A program made the position numbers and the translations under genes. A stretch of 64,000 bases of DNA from Biomphalaria glabrata (taxonomy: Eukaryota; Mollusca; Gastropoda; Planorbidae), in contig NC_074719.1 in NCBI RefSeq assembly GCF_947242115.1, positions 4,042,783 through 4,106,782 of the forward strand. Reading direction: 5' to 3'. Positions within the stretch are counted from its first letter, which is position 1. Each line of letters begins with the position of its first letter. Shown in pieces: positions 33,392 to 45,700 of the stretch. A model generated the notes under the pieces. The model made no database searches. It was not told the DNA's origin and saw only the letters and a program-made list of their open reading frames with translations.

Positions 33392-33865
33392 ATGGCTAGA
33401 ACAAATCAAAAACGATCATCCCCACAGAAAAGGTCTGCTACTTCAAGTTCCAGCAGCAGTCTTAACACAAGTGCCAGCGGCTCAGCGGCTCACAGACCAA
33501 GGGTATCCAGAGTTGAGCCAGCTAAAAAAGGTATTGGTAAAGGGAGGGCTGCATACCCTGTTGCTCATGCCACAAAGCGGAGGCGGCCTGGTCAAGTAGC
33601 ACTTATGAAAATTCGCAAATACCAAAAGTCAACAGAGTTTTATATACGAAAATTACCTTTTGCTCGAGTGGTGAGAGAAGTTGGCATGAGTATCTTGAGA
33701 GACAGTTTAGGAACATTAAATTGGCAGTCCATGGCAATCAGTTGTCTTCAAGAAGCATGTGAGGCCCATTTGGTACGACTGTTTGAAGATGCCAATTTGT
33801 GCTGCATCCATGCCAAGCGTGTTACTCTTCAACCTAAAGACATATGGAATTGGAGGCTACTATGA
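33392..33865 (+). CDS. Centromeric histone H3 variant (CENP-A/cenH3-like)
   Basis: 157 aa, no intron. An N-terminal tail of about 65 residues starts [15 protein letters not shown] and is rich in Ser and basic residues; only the ARTxQ start recalls H3. The histone fold follows: [18 protein letters not shown] (alpha-N), [20 protein letters not shown] (alpha-1 and loop 1), [20 protein letters not shown] (alpha-2), [12 protein letters not shown]. Loop 1 is about four residues longer than in H3, and Trp replaces the H3 Phe (NWQ against RFQ), both hallmarks of CENP-A, which marks centromeric nucleosomes. The protein ends DIWNWRLL, without the usual RRIRG. The start is the only Met before the fold. 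An H3-like pseudogene is possible but the open frame and cenH3 traits argue against it. Confidence 0.85.
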   Translation: MARTNQKRSSPQKRSATSSSSSSLNTSASGSAAHRPRVSRVEPAKKGIGKGRAAYPVAHATKRRRPGQVALMKIRKYQKSTEFYIRKLPFARVVREVGMSILRDSLGTLNWQSMAISCLQEACEAHLVRLFEDANLCCIHAKRVTLQPKDIWNWRLL

Positions 33866-33989
33866 CTCAAGATCCTGAAGATACATGATTTTAGACATGC
33901 ATTTTTAACTGTATATATCTTTGGTGATGTCTGGTTAAACTGAGTACAATGGCCTAACGCTTTGATAATGGCAGACTTAAATGCCCAAT

Positions 33990-33995
33990 AATAAA
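33990..33995 (+). promoter_or_regulatory. Polyadenylation signal of cenH3
   Basis: AATAAA 125 bp after the stop codon, within ATAATAAATAAG. A polyadenylated message would separate this variant from replication-dependent H3 genes, which use a stem-loop; no such stem-loop is seen. Confidence 0.5.
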
Positions 33996-33999
33996 TAAG

Positions 34000-35316
34000 A
34001 TCTATACTATGAAATAAGTGGTTGAACTAAGTACCGGTATGTTAAGTAACTTTGTAAAATACATATTTACATGTCCATGTGTTAAAATTAATGTAGCTGA
34101 TTTTTAATACATACCTAATAACCATGCCCATGATATTTTAATAAGAGCAATGAAGAGCGTCACATTTTTGAACTAAATATTTTTATTTCTTTTGTTCAGC
34201 CATCATGCTCATTACAATCTTTAAATTCATGGTCACTAGTGTTATGGCACAATTAGAAATTAGTTACTTGTTTCATAGAAAGGGAAAATTTTGACTTAGA
34301 GACAATGACGTGACTAGTAAAAAACAAGACTTGAATTTTAGGAAGAATATCGAAAAGTATTCAGACTACTTTTGACGGCTTTAGAGAGAGGCAGTTTTTT
34401 ATAGACGTAGAGATATAGCTTGATGACATTTGATGGTTCTCTTTGTTATTACTAAACTTCTAGTTCGACATTTGCTATCAGCGTCGTCTCGCTTCTATTG
34501 TTGGCCTTTCGACTGTGTTATTTGATTTCGTTATTTGAGTTTGAATTTAAGGCACATGGCAGAAGCGCCCAACACTTGTCATCACCGAGAAGTACATAGA
34601 AGCCTCATTCCTTAAGCGCTGATTGTGTGTGTGTGTGTGCATACATTATGTGCGTGAATGTTGTTTGTGTTTGCATCTCTAGTGCTATGGTATAGTAGTA
34701 ACGCTGGGGTGTACAATTGTAGTCAAACTGAATCTCAATTTGTTTGGACCAATAGAAGTATCATTTCTTATACAAGTATTTCAACGTTTCATTTCAGACA
34801 TTTATCAAAGACAATAATTCTCATAATATTTCATTGGCAAATTTTTTTTTTTTTTTTTTTACAAAATCTATATACACAATTGTACACATATTTTGTTGAT
34901 TGAACCATTGTGTAAGTGTCTGGATTGAATGTCATTTGTTTAATTGTGTACTTTGAAAATGCCGCTTTACATTCTGGCAACAGCTGCTGTCCTCACATTT
35001 CAGCATTGTATTCACTTTGTTGTAGGATTTGATTGCATGAAAGAAAAAATATGATTGTTTAAGCTTTTTATGTATTTTTGTATATTTATATTGTCATTTT
35101 AACCTTTTATAATATTCATTTTATAACCAGTTTGAGTTTTTTTAAAGTTTTAATATTCATATATACCTATATGTTTTAGGGGCCATAATAAAGAATAATT
35201 GGGCCCTTTCTTTTTTTAACAATTTAGTGCTACCTTTATGAAATCATTTTACAAAAGAGTTCTATTTAAACCACTGTGTTGTTTGATAAATAACATATTT
35301 ACTTTTTTCACCCTTT

Positions 35317-35364
<48 letters not shown>

Positions 35365-36240
35365 ATACATAAAATCAATATCACAATTTTTTTAAACAAA
35401 ATTAGTCCTGTTAGTCCTCTTGTATCAAAGAAGACAGGAAGTGATCATCTTAACTGAGTAGCTTTACTTATCAGCACAAATCATAAATTTAAAATGTTGC
35501 TCATTTGTTAACATTGCAATGAAAAACATTTTTGAAAATGTCCATATCCGATTGAGAGTTATAACAATGATCCCCTATTGGCAACCTAAGAATTACATAA
35601 TAGCAAGTAATTTTTCCTTTCAGAAATTAAATAGCTACCATGCTGAGTCCATTTTTAAAATGAATGTGAACATTTTAAGGGCAATCTTGATCTGTGTTCC
35701 TAGCAACCAGTGTATTGTAATTTCTTCAATTGACATCGGCTTGTTGTTATAAATCAATACACTTTGGACTACTGGATAGTTTGTCCAATTCTTCCTTTTT
35801 CATTATATGAAAGTTTGTTTTAGGCAATTTTCTTATATTAAGAAGCACAATTTGTATAAAATGGAATAATGGACAGGGGTAAACTGTTTGAAAAGAAATT
35901 ATTGATTCCCATATTAACTGTGTGAGTGTAACTGTTGCTGAGTTGTGTCACATCAAGATGGACCGCATAATTAAATAAGGAATTTATTCTCAACAAACCT
36001 TTACAGATGTTACTTCAGAAAAGATTATGTCCAATCCATATCAATGTTAACCTTGTTAATCTTGTTGATTAGAGACTTTGACTCTAATATGATTAAAACA
36101 ACCTTTACTTTAATTAGTATAAATACAATTTAAAAAAACAACAATGCAATAGTCAACACAGCTTTACAGATGTTACTTCAATAAAGATTCGAATAAGAGA
36201 TTGAGCCTTTTCAAAACAATTAGATTATAAGACTTAGGAC
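34000..36240. other. Long AT-rich intergenic region
   Basis: No gene supported. Contains a short (GT)n at 34626, poly-T at 34845..34860, a (GA)n tract at 35322..35361 and two copies of TTTACAGATGTTACTTCA (36001 and 36165). Short open frames here have no recognisable motifs. Confidence 0.5.
35322..35361. repeat. (GA)n microsatellite
   Basis: About 20 GA dinucleotides. Confidence 0.95.
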
Positions 36241-36245
36241 AGGGG

Positions 36246-36515
36246 AGGCGCGGTGGCTGAGCGGTAAAGCGCTTGGCTTCCGAACCGGGGTCCCGGGTTC
36301 GAAGTTCGAATCCTGGAATTTTCTACTTTGGAATCTTTGGGCGCCTCTGAGTCCACTCAGCTCTAATGGGTACCTGACATTAGTTGGGGAAAAGTTAAGA
36401 CGGTTGGTCGTTGTGCTGGCTACATGACACTCTTGTTAACCGTAGGCCACAAAAACAGATGAACTTTACATCATCTGCCCTATAGACCACAAGGTCTGAA
36501 AGGGAAACTAGTTAG
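36246..36515 (+). mobile_element. tRNA-derived SINE, family A (full length)
   Basis: tRNA-like head GGCGCGGTGGCTGAGCGGTA, anticodon-loop-like GGCTTCCGAACC and B box GGGTTCGAATCCTGG-like (with a short duplication), then body GCCTCTGAGTCCACTCAGCT, CTGACATTAGTTGGGG, GTTGTGCTGGC and ACATCATCTGCCC. The best copy of family A in the window. Not a real tRNA gene because the SINE body is attached and the stems are imperfect. Confidence 0.85.
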
Positions 36516-36760
36516 GCCAGGTTCACATCTAACTTTACATTCACTTTCACCTATCCTTTGATCTGCTGGACCGTTGGGGCACTACACAAGATCTGTCAAC
36601 CTTCTTTCTCCATTCTTATCTCTCATTTGTCTTTGATATAATTTCATTTGGATGTTCTTTCTGAAAATATTAAAGCCTGCCTGGGTGGACCACTTTGGGG
36701 GCCGATTTTAAGTTTGTTTTTCTCCACAAACTGTCTTTTGTAACCTTGTTAAAAATGTAC
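36516..36760 (-). repeat. Dispersed 260-bp repeat with LINE-like tail
   Basis: Same unit and borders as 6455..6735 and 12531..12797, directly after the SINE. Confidence 0.6.
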
Positions 36761-36904
36761 TTGTTTTTTTTTCAAAATTGTACAAACCAATTTCTAAGCA
36801 CTTTTAAGTGTACAAAAACGTCTTTAATTTTCTTTGGCAAAATCTCATATGGCGTCATCACGTGTTCCCGATCTCTCGCCGTTTTTTTCTTTTCATTTTC
36901 CTCC

Positions 36905-37140
36905 TTTTGATTGAGATAAAGCGCTCGGCTTCCGAACCGGCACCCCGGGTTCGAGTCCTGGTAATCTTTAGGGCGCCTCTGAGTCCCCACAGCTCTAATA
37001 AGTACCTGACATTAGCTGGGGAAAAGTAAAGGCGATTGATCGTTGTGCTGGGCACATGACACTCTCGTTAACTGTGTGCAACAGAAATAGATGAGCTTTA
37101 CGTCATCTGCCCTAAAGATCGCATGATATGAACGGAGAAC
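36905..37140 (+). mobile_element. tRNA-derived SINE, family A, head partly lost
   Basis: GATAAAGCGCTCGGCTTCCG, CCGGGTTCGAGTCCTGGTAA, GAGTCCCCACAGCTC and TGACATTAGCTGGGGAAAAG in order. Confidence 0.75.
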
Positions 37141-37199
37141 TTGACTTTTTTTTCAAATTTAGCTTCTATTATTGTTTCGCCACCTCATTATTTCATATC

Positions 37200-37441
37200 A
37201 CTTTCTCTTCTTTTCGACTCATACTGACTATAGTCGCCACTATAGAAACAATAACTATACAATCTTCCATGTTCATAAGCTCTTCACTAGCAAAGTGGTT
37301 ACCGTGTTCGCTTAAGAACCCTGAGAAGGCTTCTGCCATGAGTTCGAATTCAGGTCGTTCCCCCTTTTTTTTATTTTTATAAATGCTTTTTTATTGCTAG
37401 TCTAGACATATTACAGATTTTATAACATGGCTGATCCAAAC
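37200..37441 (+). repeat. Left part of duplicated locus (paralogue of 13372..13591)
   Basis: GTTCATAAGCTCTTCACTAG, GTGGTTACCGTGTTCGCTTA, CAGGTCGTTC and ACATGGCTGATCCAAAC match 13430..13591. It stops exactly at 37441, and the continuation of the locus resumes at 47905. Confidence 0.8.
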
Positions 37442-37810
37442 CATAGACTATATATTACATGGACTGCCAACTCTACGCACTAAGCCTATATTTTTCAATA
37501 AACAAGTCCCGTTCACAGAGGCGTCCTTGGTTGCAAGGTAAATTGACTTCCGGTAGATTTTTTTTACTATATAAAGAAACCATTCCCGAAGATTTTATAC
37601 CACCACTTTTACAGCAAATCATGAATGGAAACTGAACTGTTATAGAAGATGTTACAAAGGTAAGTGTGCACAAATCAATTTCTGACTTAGATCTATAACT
37701 GTAAAGCTTTATAACTGATTTTCTTAGCCAGTATAGACTAATTAGCCAAGCCTGTATTTCGTGTATTTTCTTGTTTACGACATTGAATTGAGGTTCTTGT
37801 GAGAGCATAG

Positions 37811-37812
<2 letters not shown>

Positions 37813-37877
<65 letters not shown>
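37813..37877. repeat. (TA)n microsatellite
   Basis: About 32 TA dinucleotides just inside the left inverted end of the large insertion. Confidence 0.95.
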
Positions 37878-37882
<5 letters not shown>

Positions 37883-38144
37883 AAATAGTAAGACTTATTC
37901 AGAAGGATAACCCGGTATATTTAGATCTATATGCTCTTACTTTAATAGGCTAAAATGACCTTACGTTTATAAGTTTTAAAAAATTCCTATATTGTGTGTA
38001 GGCCTAAAGTAAAGGTAATAAGTCTAGATGTAAAGTTTTCTCCGAGTTGAAAAATTTAATAAAAGTATGTTTGGCCTATATATGGTGTCGATGATAAAAT
38101 AGAAAAAAGTACATTCTGTGATGTTTTATGGCAAGTTAATATAA

Positions 38145-38400
38145 CACAGTGCAGGACAGGCCACTGTCCTGTTGCCTCATGTTTCTCACGGCTATGGCCA
38201 AATTTCGAATCCCGGTGCCCCCGTGCCTCATATTCTGTTTGACTGCCCCAGACTTGCTGATCTCCGTCTCAACAGGTCAGAGAAACCAACAATTCTCGAC
38301 CTGTATGGTGATATGTAGGCTATGCACTACGCAATACAGCAGGGTTTCTGTCCAGGGCTTTTGCAAGAGAAGATTTGAGCCTCTCAAGCCCTCACTCAAA
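38145..38400 (+). mobile_element. LINE fragment, RNase-H-side C-terminal region
   Basis: Plus-strand reading GQATVLLPHVSHGYGQI then PHILFDCPRLADLRLN and TILDLYGDM, ending in TAG, matches the C-terminal region after RT in several mollusc LINEs. Fragment only. Confidence 0.6.
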
Positions 38401-38660
38401 TGCGAACGGTAATGAAAGCCGCATCGTCGTCAAACATCAGTTCCCTAATCAGGACATGTCGTCTCCTCGTTTTGGTCAAGCCAGTTTAAGAAGCCTTCCA
38501 TCCGATCTACTGTGGATATATACTCCATCTTCCAAGGCGCTATGAGAGTACTGACGAAACAATTCCGAATAGTGTTGATGGCCAAAACCCATCCTTGTTT
38601 TACCCTGCTCTTGATAGATAATACCGGTACCTAAAAGTCTTAGAGGAAGAACTGTCAAAC
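38390..38660 (-). mobile_element. LINE fragment, RT catalytic part, opposite strand
   Basis: Minus translation LEDGVYIHSRSDGRLLKLA, then in another frame VLIRELMFDDDAAFIT, the region around RT motif C (FxDD). A frameshift separates the two. It abuts the plus-strand LINE fragment head to head. Its first part recurs after the gap at 42711..42893 as part of the repeated block. Confidence 0.65.
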
Positions 38661-40471
38661 TTTACAGTTCCTATCATGTGAAGCTGACAGTAGTTTCATT
38701 AGCTTATTTGGACAGACAATTTTCACTAGTAAAAACCACTTCTGCTTAGTGTGAGCATATTGCTAAATGAAGTTCATATTTCTATTACTTTCTACTCAAG
38801 TCACCCAAGAGAAATTTTATTTTAAAGCGAAAACTTTTTATAATGCATTTTTCGTTGTTTTTGTTTGTTTTTTTTTACTAAAGGAGCATACTACTTCCAA
38901 AAACCTGATTTGATTGTCACTAACTTTCAAATTGAAAGGGATCTACTAAAAGTGAGATTTTTTTTTTACTTTCTCCAATAACATTGTGTTATCAATACAT
39001 GTGTTATCAATACATGTATCACTTTAAATTACTTGCAATTGTGAAATAATAGGTAAAAAATCTCCTTAATTACATGTTATATTTAATCCTATGCATAAAT
39101 TTATTAACATTAAAAAAAAAATCATTAAAACAGGCCTAATTGTAGAGAAAAAATTATTTCTTGTGATTGCATTGATATCAGCTTTAAAGATGCTGTCCAT
39201 TGTTGTAACATAAAGTAGTCTTACATTTTTTATTAGCAAATATATATATTTATAACATGTCTAAACTAGTTTGAATTTCTTTTCTTTTTTTCTCAGCTGC
39301 TCATGAATTTTGAGATTTTACAGCTAATAGAGGAACAAATTTTATCTGCTTCCACTTAGACAAACATTTGTAATGAGTAGAAGATCTTTGTCATTTAGAG
39401 TATCATGTGTCATTGACTTATGAAAACAAAATGCAACAGCAAATTATCAGTCCACACTTCAAGATGAGGAAAAGAACAGAATAAGCTACATTCATGGATG
39501 CATTATTTTTACAAAAATGTATAGTCAACCCAGTCATCACTCCATTTTTTTTATGAAGCCAGTTACAGTTACCATGAAGGGATGAAATTTCAGATAATAT
39601 TCTGTTTGTTTTATGAAATGAGAATAGGCCTACATCAGAAATTGAAATGGTCATCTTCAGTATTTAATGTTTCATCTAAAAATGATAAATATTTTAATAC
39701 ATATTTGATGTACAAACAAATGAAAACCATTCAAACACTTTTTTTTTGTGAAGTATTAACTTATTATTATAGACTTTTTACAGGAATGTATCTTAAGCTT
39801 GACTGAAAGAGAAAGTTCCTATAATTTAAATAATAAAATTAAATAGTCAGAACATGTAACTAAAAATTGAATAATGCTAACATTTAATGACAAGTGAATA
39901 TTGTAATGATGTGCTTTCTATTTTAATAATAATAATAACAATAATATTAGTAAGAACAATATTATCTTCACTTTCTTAATATTATAAACACAATATTTCC
40001 TGAAAAGATTTTTTTAAATTATAGAAATAATGCTCAAGTCTTCAGAAATGGTAGTTTTCAGAATCATCAAATCAAGGACAACATAGTATTCATGAACTTC
40101 CAGCTATCAGCAAGCTACTAGCAGGTATTATGGAGCACATTCTCCTTCAACTCAGAGGATCACAGGCACTGGACAAATTCTAGTACTGTTGATGGAATAG
40201 AAACAACATACATTAAATTCATAACAAGTCACCAATTCAATCTCAGTTTCATATAGTACCAAACTTCCATATGTTCAAGTCCTTTATGGATAAAATCATT
40301 TTAAATCAATTCTGAAAACATCTAACAAAACACTTCCTTAAAGAGTATATTAGGAGTATAGTAAAGTATATTAAAATATATTATGAAACAAAAATATTAC
40401 ACAAAAAAAGGAATAGTATAATAACAATATTTAATCTTTGACATTATATTCAGTAATATTATGAAAATTTA

Positions 40472-41181
40472 ATGAATCATTTAAATGCACTTGAAAGTGA
40501 AGGGAACAGATTTTTGAAAAATTCAGGAAATTTTCTGCACAATCATGCTGAGGTAACCCAAATAAAGAGAGTCATTGAATATTGTACTGAGTGTTTGAAA
40601 CATAATTTTTTACTGCATACATTAAAATATGAACATATCTTTGCAAATTTAAAGGGAGAATTTGAAGACTGCTTTTATTCTTTTTGCACTAAGATAAAAG
40701 TATTAAATTTTAAGCTGCCCTACTTACTGGAAGGAGGCCTGGTGGTTTAGCGGTAAAGCGCTTGGCTTCTGAACCGGGGACGGGGTTCAAATCCTGGTGA
40801 AGACTGGAATTTTAAATTTGAGTCTGAGTCCACTCAGCTCTAATGGTTTCCTGACATTAGTTGGGGAAAGTAAAGGCAATTGGTCATTGTGCTGGCCATA
40901 TGAAAACCCTCGTTAACTGTAGGCAACAGAATGGTCAGAAACAGATGACCTTTACATCATCTGCCCTATCGATCACAAGGTCTGAAAGGGAAACTTTACT
41001 TTTTTTTTACTTACTCGTAGGAAGAGTTTCTGGCATAACAAGTGAGTTTTGTGGCATTCATTCTATTGATAAACTCTTAGGAATAAGAAAGCATCATTTC
41101 TTCTTGAAATATACATCTGCGGAAAAGAAAAGAACAATTGCTTTTAATGTGAGCAATAATAAAATTCTAATTAAATTTTAA
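40472..41181 (+). pseudogene. Unrecognised coding stretch split by a SINE
   Basis: 40472..40735 encodes MNHLNALESEGNRFLKNSGN ... LKGEFEDCFYSFCTKIKVLN ... LLEG. After a family A SINE, 41020..41181 continues with GRVSGITSEFCGIHSIDKLL ... KRTIAFNVSNNK and a stop. The duplicated target bases around the SINE (ACTTACTGGAAGG against ACTTACTCGTAGGAAG) imply the two halves were once one frame of at least 145 codons. I do not recognise the family. It could be an exon or part of a transposon gene. Repeated at 44707..45416. Confidence 0.35.
40735..41010 (+). mobile_element. tRNA-derived SINE, family A
   Basis: GGTGGTTTAGCGGTAAAGCG, GGCTTCTGAACCGGGG, GGGGTTCAAATCCTGGTGAA, TGAGTCCACTCAGCTC and ACATCATCTGCCC. 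The same SINE appears at 44970..45245 in the second copy of the block. Confidence 0.8.
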
Positions 41182-41593
41182 AAATCTCCAAAATAATTAT
41201 TGTGACTTAGTTCAAAGAATTATGTAAAGACTTTCTTTAAGCATTTTCTCAACTCATCTGACATCCTTTTCCACCAAGATAACTGGTTAATCTGTACTTC
41301 TAATTGAGAATTGTTGCATAATATATTTAATTCTTATGCAAGAAAGTATAATTTGAAGAAACACCTTAGATAACAAAAGGGTGGTATTGGCCTGCATGAG
41401 CCAATTATCACTTTAAAAATACCCTGCACAGGCTGGAGGGAATATAATATTTTTTATTTACAACATAACAACAATATTATGTAAATATTCACCTAGAAAA
41501 TTAGCTTTAAATAAAATAGCACATGGATTTTTAAAATTAAAATAGACTTACATAACGTTTAAAAATAAATTATTAATTACTTAAAAACTTACT

Positions 41594-42450
41594 GTTAAAT
41601 GTATTTATACAGCTTCTGGCACTTTGTGCAAACTCCTTTGAAAACAATAAGAACATATTGTGGCCGTATCTGGGTAAATACTTGAATCCACACATTGAAT
41701 GGTAGCAATTAGAGCCCTTTGGGTACCATTCAACATCCTTTGTTTTCTTCTTTGGTAGTTAAGAGAAAAGTTAAGATCTAGGTCTACAGTGAATAAATAG
41801 CACAATTTGGTACCTACTGGAATGTGTGAGAATAATGAAAAAAGAAAATAGAACCAATTAGAATGTCTAGTTAGACTAGTTCAATCTAGTACAGTTGTTT
41901 ATATCTAGGCAAGATATGAGTTGTGATCAAAAGAGCTAGATCCAGTACATGAGTAGGGCCTATGTTAATGGGCAATGGCTGTAGACAGAGTATTGCTCAT
42001 GAGAAACATTAAATCTGTAGTGTATTAGCATTGTATAAGAATAGATCTAGATACAGATTCTAATTCTAGATCTTATAACTATTATAAGTATAAAGAGTCT
42101 AGGGCTATTATAATATTATTTTATATAAAATATAGATATAAACTAGATATAGATCTAGATTAGAGTCGTTAGTAAAGATAAAGTAGATCTTCAAATAGTT
42201 TAAAGAACGATCTGTGACACTGTGAGCCAAGCACTTCCCTACTTCCATTCATGATTCACATATGAAGAAGCTAGATCTATGATATGGCTAAGAGTAAGAC
42301 GAAGTTTAAGTTAACAAGTCAGGAAGTCAGATTAATGATTAATCATCATGTTGATCATGCCATGATCATCTAGACTTAACATTTATCCTAGATCTAGTCT
42401 AGAGTCGACTAGAGCTAAATTCTATATAATAGGGGGCCTATATAGATTCT
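41594..42450 (-). other. Possible first exon and promoter-like region
   Basis: On the minus strand CACAATATG opens MFLLFSKEFAQSARSCINTF up to a GTAAGT donor (41593). Upstream, 41860..42450 is rich in CTAGATCT words, as are the regions 5' of the zinc-finger gene and of cenH3. No downstream exon was identified and another frame also stays open, so this is only a suggestion. Repeated at 45829..46685. Confidence 0.2.
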
Positions 42451-42500
42451 ATATCTTGATTCTCTGGGTTTATCTGACACACAAACGAAAAAGATGATGA

Positions 42501-42700
42501 NNNNNNNNNNNNNNNNNNNNNNNNNNNNNNNNNNNNNNNNNNNNNNNNNNNNNNNNNNNNNNNNNNNNNNNNNNNNNNNNNNNNNNNNNNNNNNNNNNNN
42601 NNNNNNNNNNNNNNNNNNNNNNNNNNNNNNNNNNNNNNNNNNNNNNNNNNNNNNNNNNNNNNNNNNNNNNNNNNNNNNNNNNNNNNNNNNNNNNNNNNNN
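42501..42700. other. Assembly gap of 200 N
   Basis: Exactly 200 ambiguous bases, a conventional scaffold gap of unknown size, between two identical sequence blocks. Confidence 0.99.
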
Positions 42701-45700
42701 CTCGTTTTGGTCAAGCCAGTTTAAGAAGCCTTCCATCCGATCTACTGTGGATATATACTCCATCTTCCAAGGCGCTATGAGAGTACTGACGAAACAATTC
42801 CGAATAGTGTTGATGGCCAAAACCCATCCTTGTTTTACCCTGCTCTTGATAGATAATACCGGTACCTAAAAGTCTTAGAGGAAGAACTGTCAAACTTTAC
42901 AGTTCCTATCATGTGAAGCTGACAGTAGTTTCATTAGCTTATTTGGACAGACAATTTTCACTAGTAAAAACCACTTCTGCTTAGTGTGAGCATATTGCTA
43001 AATGAAGTTCATATTTCTATTACTTTCTACTCAAGTCACCCAAGAGAAATTTTATTTTAAAGCGAAAACTTTTTATAATGCATTTTTCGTTGTTTTTGTT
43101 TGTTTTTTTTTACTAAAGGAGCATACTACTTCCAAAAACCTGATTTGATTGTCACTAACTTTCAAATTGAAAGGGATCTACTAAAAGTGAGATTTTTTTT
43201 TTACTTTCTCCAATAACATTGTGTTATCAATACATGTGTTATCAATACATGTATCACTTTAAATTACTTGCAATTGTGAAATAATAGGTAAAAAATCTCC
43301 TTAATTACATGTTATATTTAATCCTATGCATAAATTTATTAACATTAAAAAAAAAATCATTAAAACAGGCCTAATTGTAGAGAAAAAATTATTTCTTGTG
43401 ATTGCATTGATATCAGCTTTAAAGATGCTGTCCATTGTTGTAACATAAAGTAGTCTTACATTTTTTATTAGCAAATATATATATTTATAACATGTCTAAA
43501 CTAGTTTGAATTTCTTTTCTTTTTTTCTCAGCTGCTCATGAATTTTGAGATTTTACAGCTAATAGAGGAACAAATTTTATCTGCTTCCACTTAGACAAAC
43601 ATTTGTAATGAGTAGAAGATCTTTGTCATTTAGAGTATCATGTGTCATTGACTTATGAAAACAAAATGCAACAGCAAATTATCAGTCCACACTTCAAGAT
43701 GAGGAAAAGAACAGAATAAGCTACATTCATGGATGCATTATTTTTACAAAAATGTATAGTCAACCCAGTCATCACTCCATTTTTTTTATGAAGCCAGTTA
43801 CAGTTACCATGAAGGGATGAAATTTCAGATAATATTCTGTTTGTTTTATGAAATGAGAATAGGCCTACATCAGAAATTGAAATGGTCATCTTCAGTATTT
43901 AATGTTTCATCTAAAAATGATAAATATTTTAATACATATTTGATGTACAAACAAATGAAAACCATTCAAACACTTTTTTTTTGTGAAGTATTAACTTATT
44001 ATTATAGACTTTTTACAGGAATGTATCTTAAGCTTGACTGAAAGAGAAAGTTCCTATAATTTAAATAATAAAATTAAATAGTCAGAACATGTAACTAAAA
44101 ATTGAATAATGCTAACATTTAATGACAAGTGAATATTGTAATGATGTGCTTTCTATTTTAATAATAATAATAACAATAATATTAGTAAGAACAATATTAT
44201 CTTCACTTTCTTAATATTATAAACACAATATTTCCTGAAAAGATTTTTTTAAATTATAGAAATAATGCTCAAGTCTTCAGAAATGGTAGTTTTCAGAATC
44301 ATCAAATCAAGGACAACATAGTATTCATGAACTTCCAGCTATCAGCAAGCTACTAGCAGGTATTATGGAGCACATTCTCCTTCAACTCAGAGGATCACAG
44401 GCACTGGACAAATTCTAGTACTGTTGATGGAATAGAAACAACATACATTAAATTCATAACAAGTCACCAATTCAATCTCAGTTTCATATAGTACCAAACT
44501 TCCATATGTTCAAGTCCTTTATGGATAAAATCATTTTAAATCAATTCTGAAAACATCTAACAAAACACTTCCTTAAAGAGTATATTAGGAGTATAGTAAA
44601 GTATATTAAAATATATTATGAAACAAAAATATTACACAAAAAAAGGAATAGTATAATAACAATATTTAATCTTTGACATTATATTCAGTAATATTATGAA
44701 AATTTAATGAATCATTTAAATGCACTTGAAAGTGAAGGGAACAGATTTTTGAAAAATTCAGGAAATTTTCTGCACAATCATGCTGAGGTAACCCAAATAA
44801 AGAGAGTCATTGAATATTGTACTGAGTGTTTGAAACATAATTTTTTACTGCATACATTAAAATATGAACATATCTTTGCAAATTTAAAGGGAGAATTTGA
44901 AGACTGCTTTTATTCTTTTTGCACTAAGATAAAAGTATTAAATTTTAAGCTGCCCTACTTACTGGAAGGAGGCCTGGTGGTTTAGCGGTAAAGCGCTTGG
45001 CTTCTGAACCGGGGACGGGGTTCAAATCCTGGTGAAGACTGGAATTTTAAATTTGAGTCTGAGTCCACTCAGCTCTAATGGTTTCCTGACATTAGTTGGG
45101 GAAAGTAAAGGCAATTGGTCATTGTGCTGGCCATATGAAAACCCTCGTTAACTGTAGGCAACAGAATGGTCAGAAACAGATGACCTTTACATCATCTGCC
45201 CTATCGATCACAAGGTCTGAAAGGGAAACTTTACTTTTTTTTTACTTACTCGTAGGAAGAGTTTCTGGCATAACAAGTGAGTTTTGTGGCATTCATTCTA
45301 TTGATAAACTCTTAGGAATAAGAAAGCATCATTTCTTCTTGAAATATACATCTGCGGAAAAGAAAAGAACAATTGCTTTTAATGTGAGCAATAATAAAAT
45401 TCTAATTAAATTTTAAAAATCTCCAAAATAATTATTGTGACTTAGTTCAAAGAATTATGTAAAGACTTTCTTTAAGCATTTTCTCAACTCATCTGACATC
45501 CTTTTCCACCAAGATAACTGGTTAATCTGTACTTCTAATTGAGAATTGTTGCATAATATATTTAATTCTTATGCAAGAAAGTATAATTTGAAGAAACACC
45601 TTAGATAACAAAAGGGTGGTATTGGCCTGCATGAGCCAATTATCACTTTAAAAATACCCTGCACAGGCTGGAGGGAATATAATATTTTTTATTTACAACA

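Larger units (their letters stand above)
38466..42500. repeat. 4,035-bp block, left copy (identical to 42701..46735)
   Basis: Every line compared is identical to the block after the N gap, at a constant offset of 4,235. It contains the start of the minus-strand LINE piece, AT-rich sequence, a SINE-split open frame and a CTAGATCT-rich end. See findings for why an assembly artefact is favoured. Confidence 0.95.

Noticed and set aside
36246-36320. Possible genuine tRNA gene
   Set aside because: The tRNA-like head is attached to a SINE body found in several copies, and the stems are imperfect. The heads at 12805, 13441, 40735 and 52681 were rejected for the same reason.
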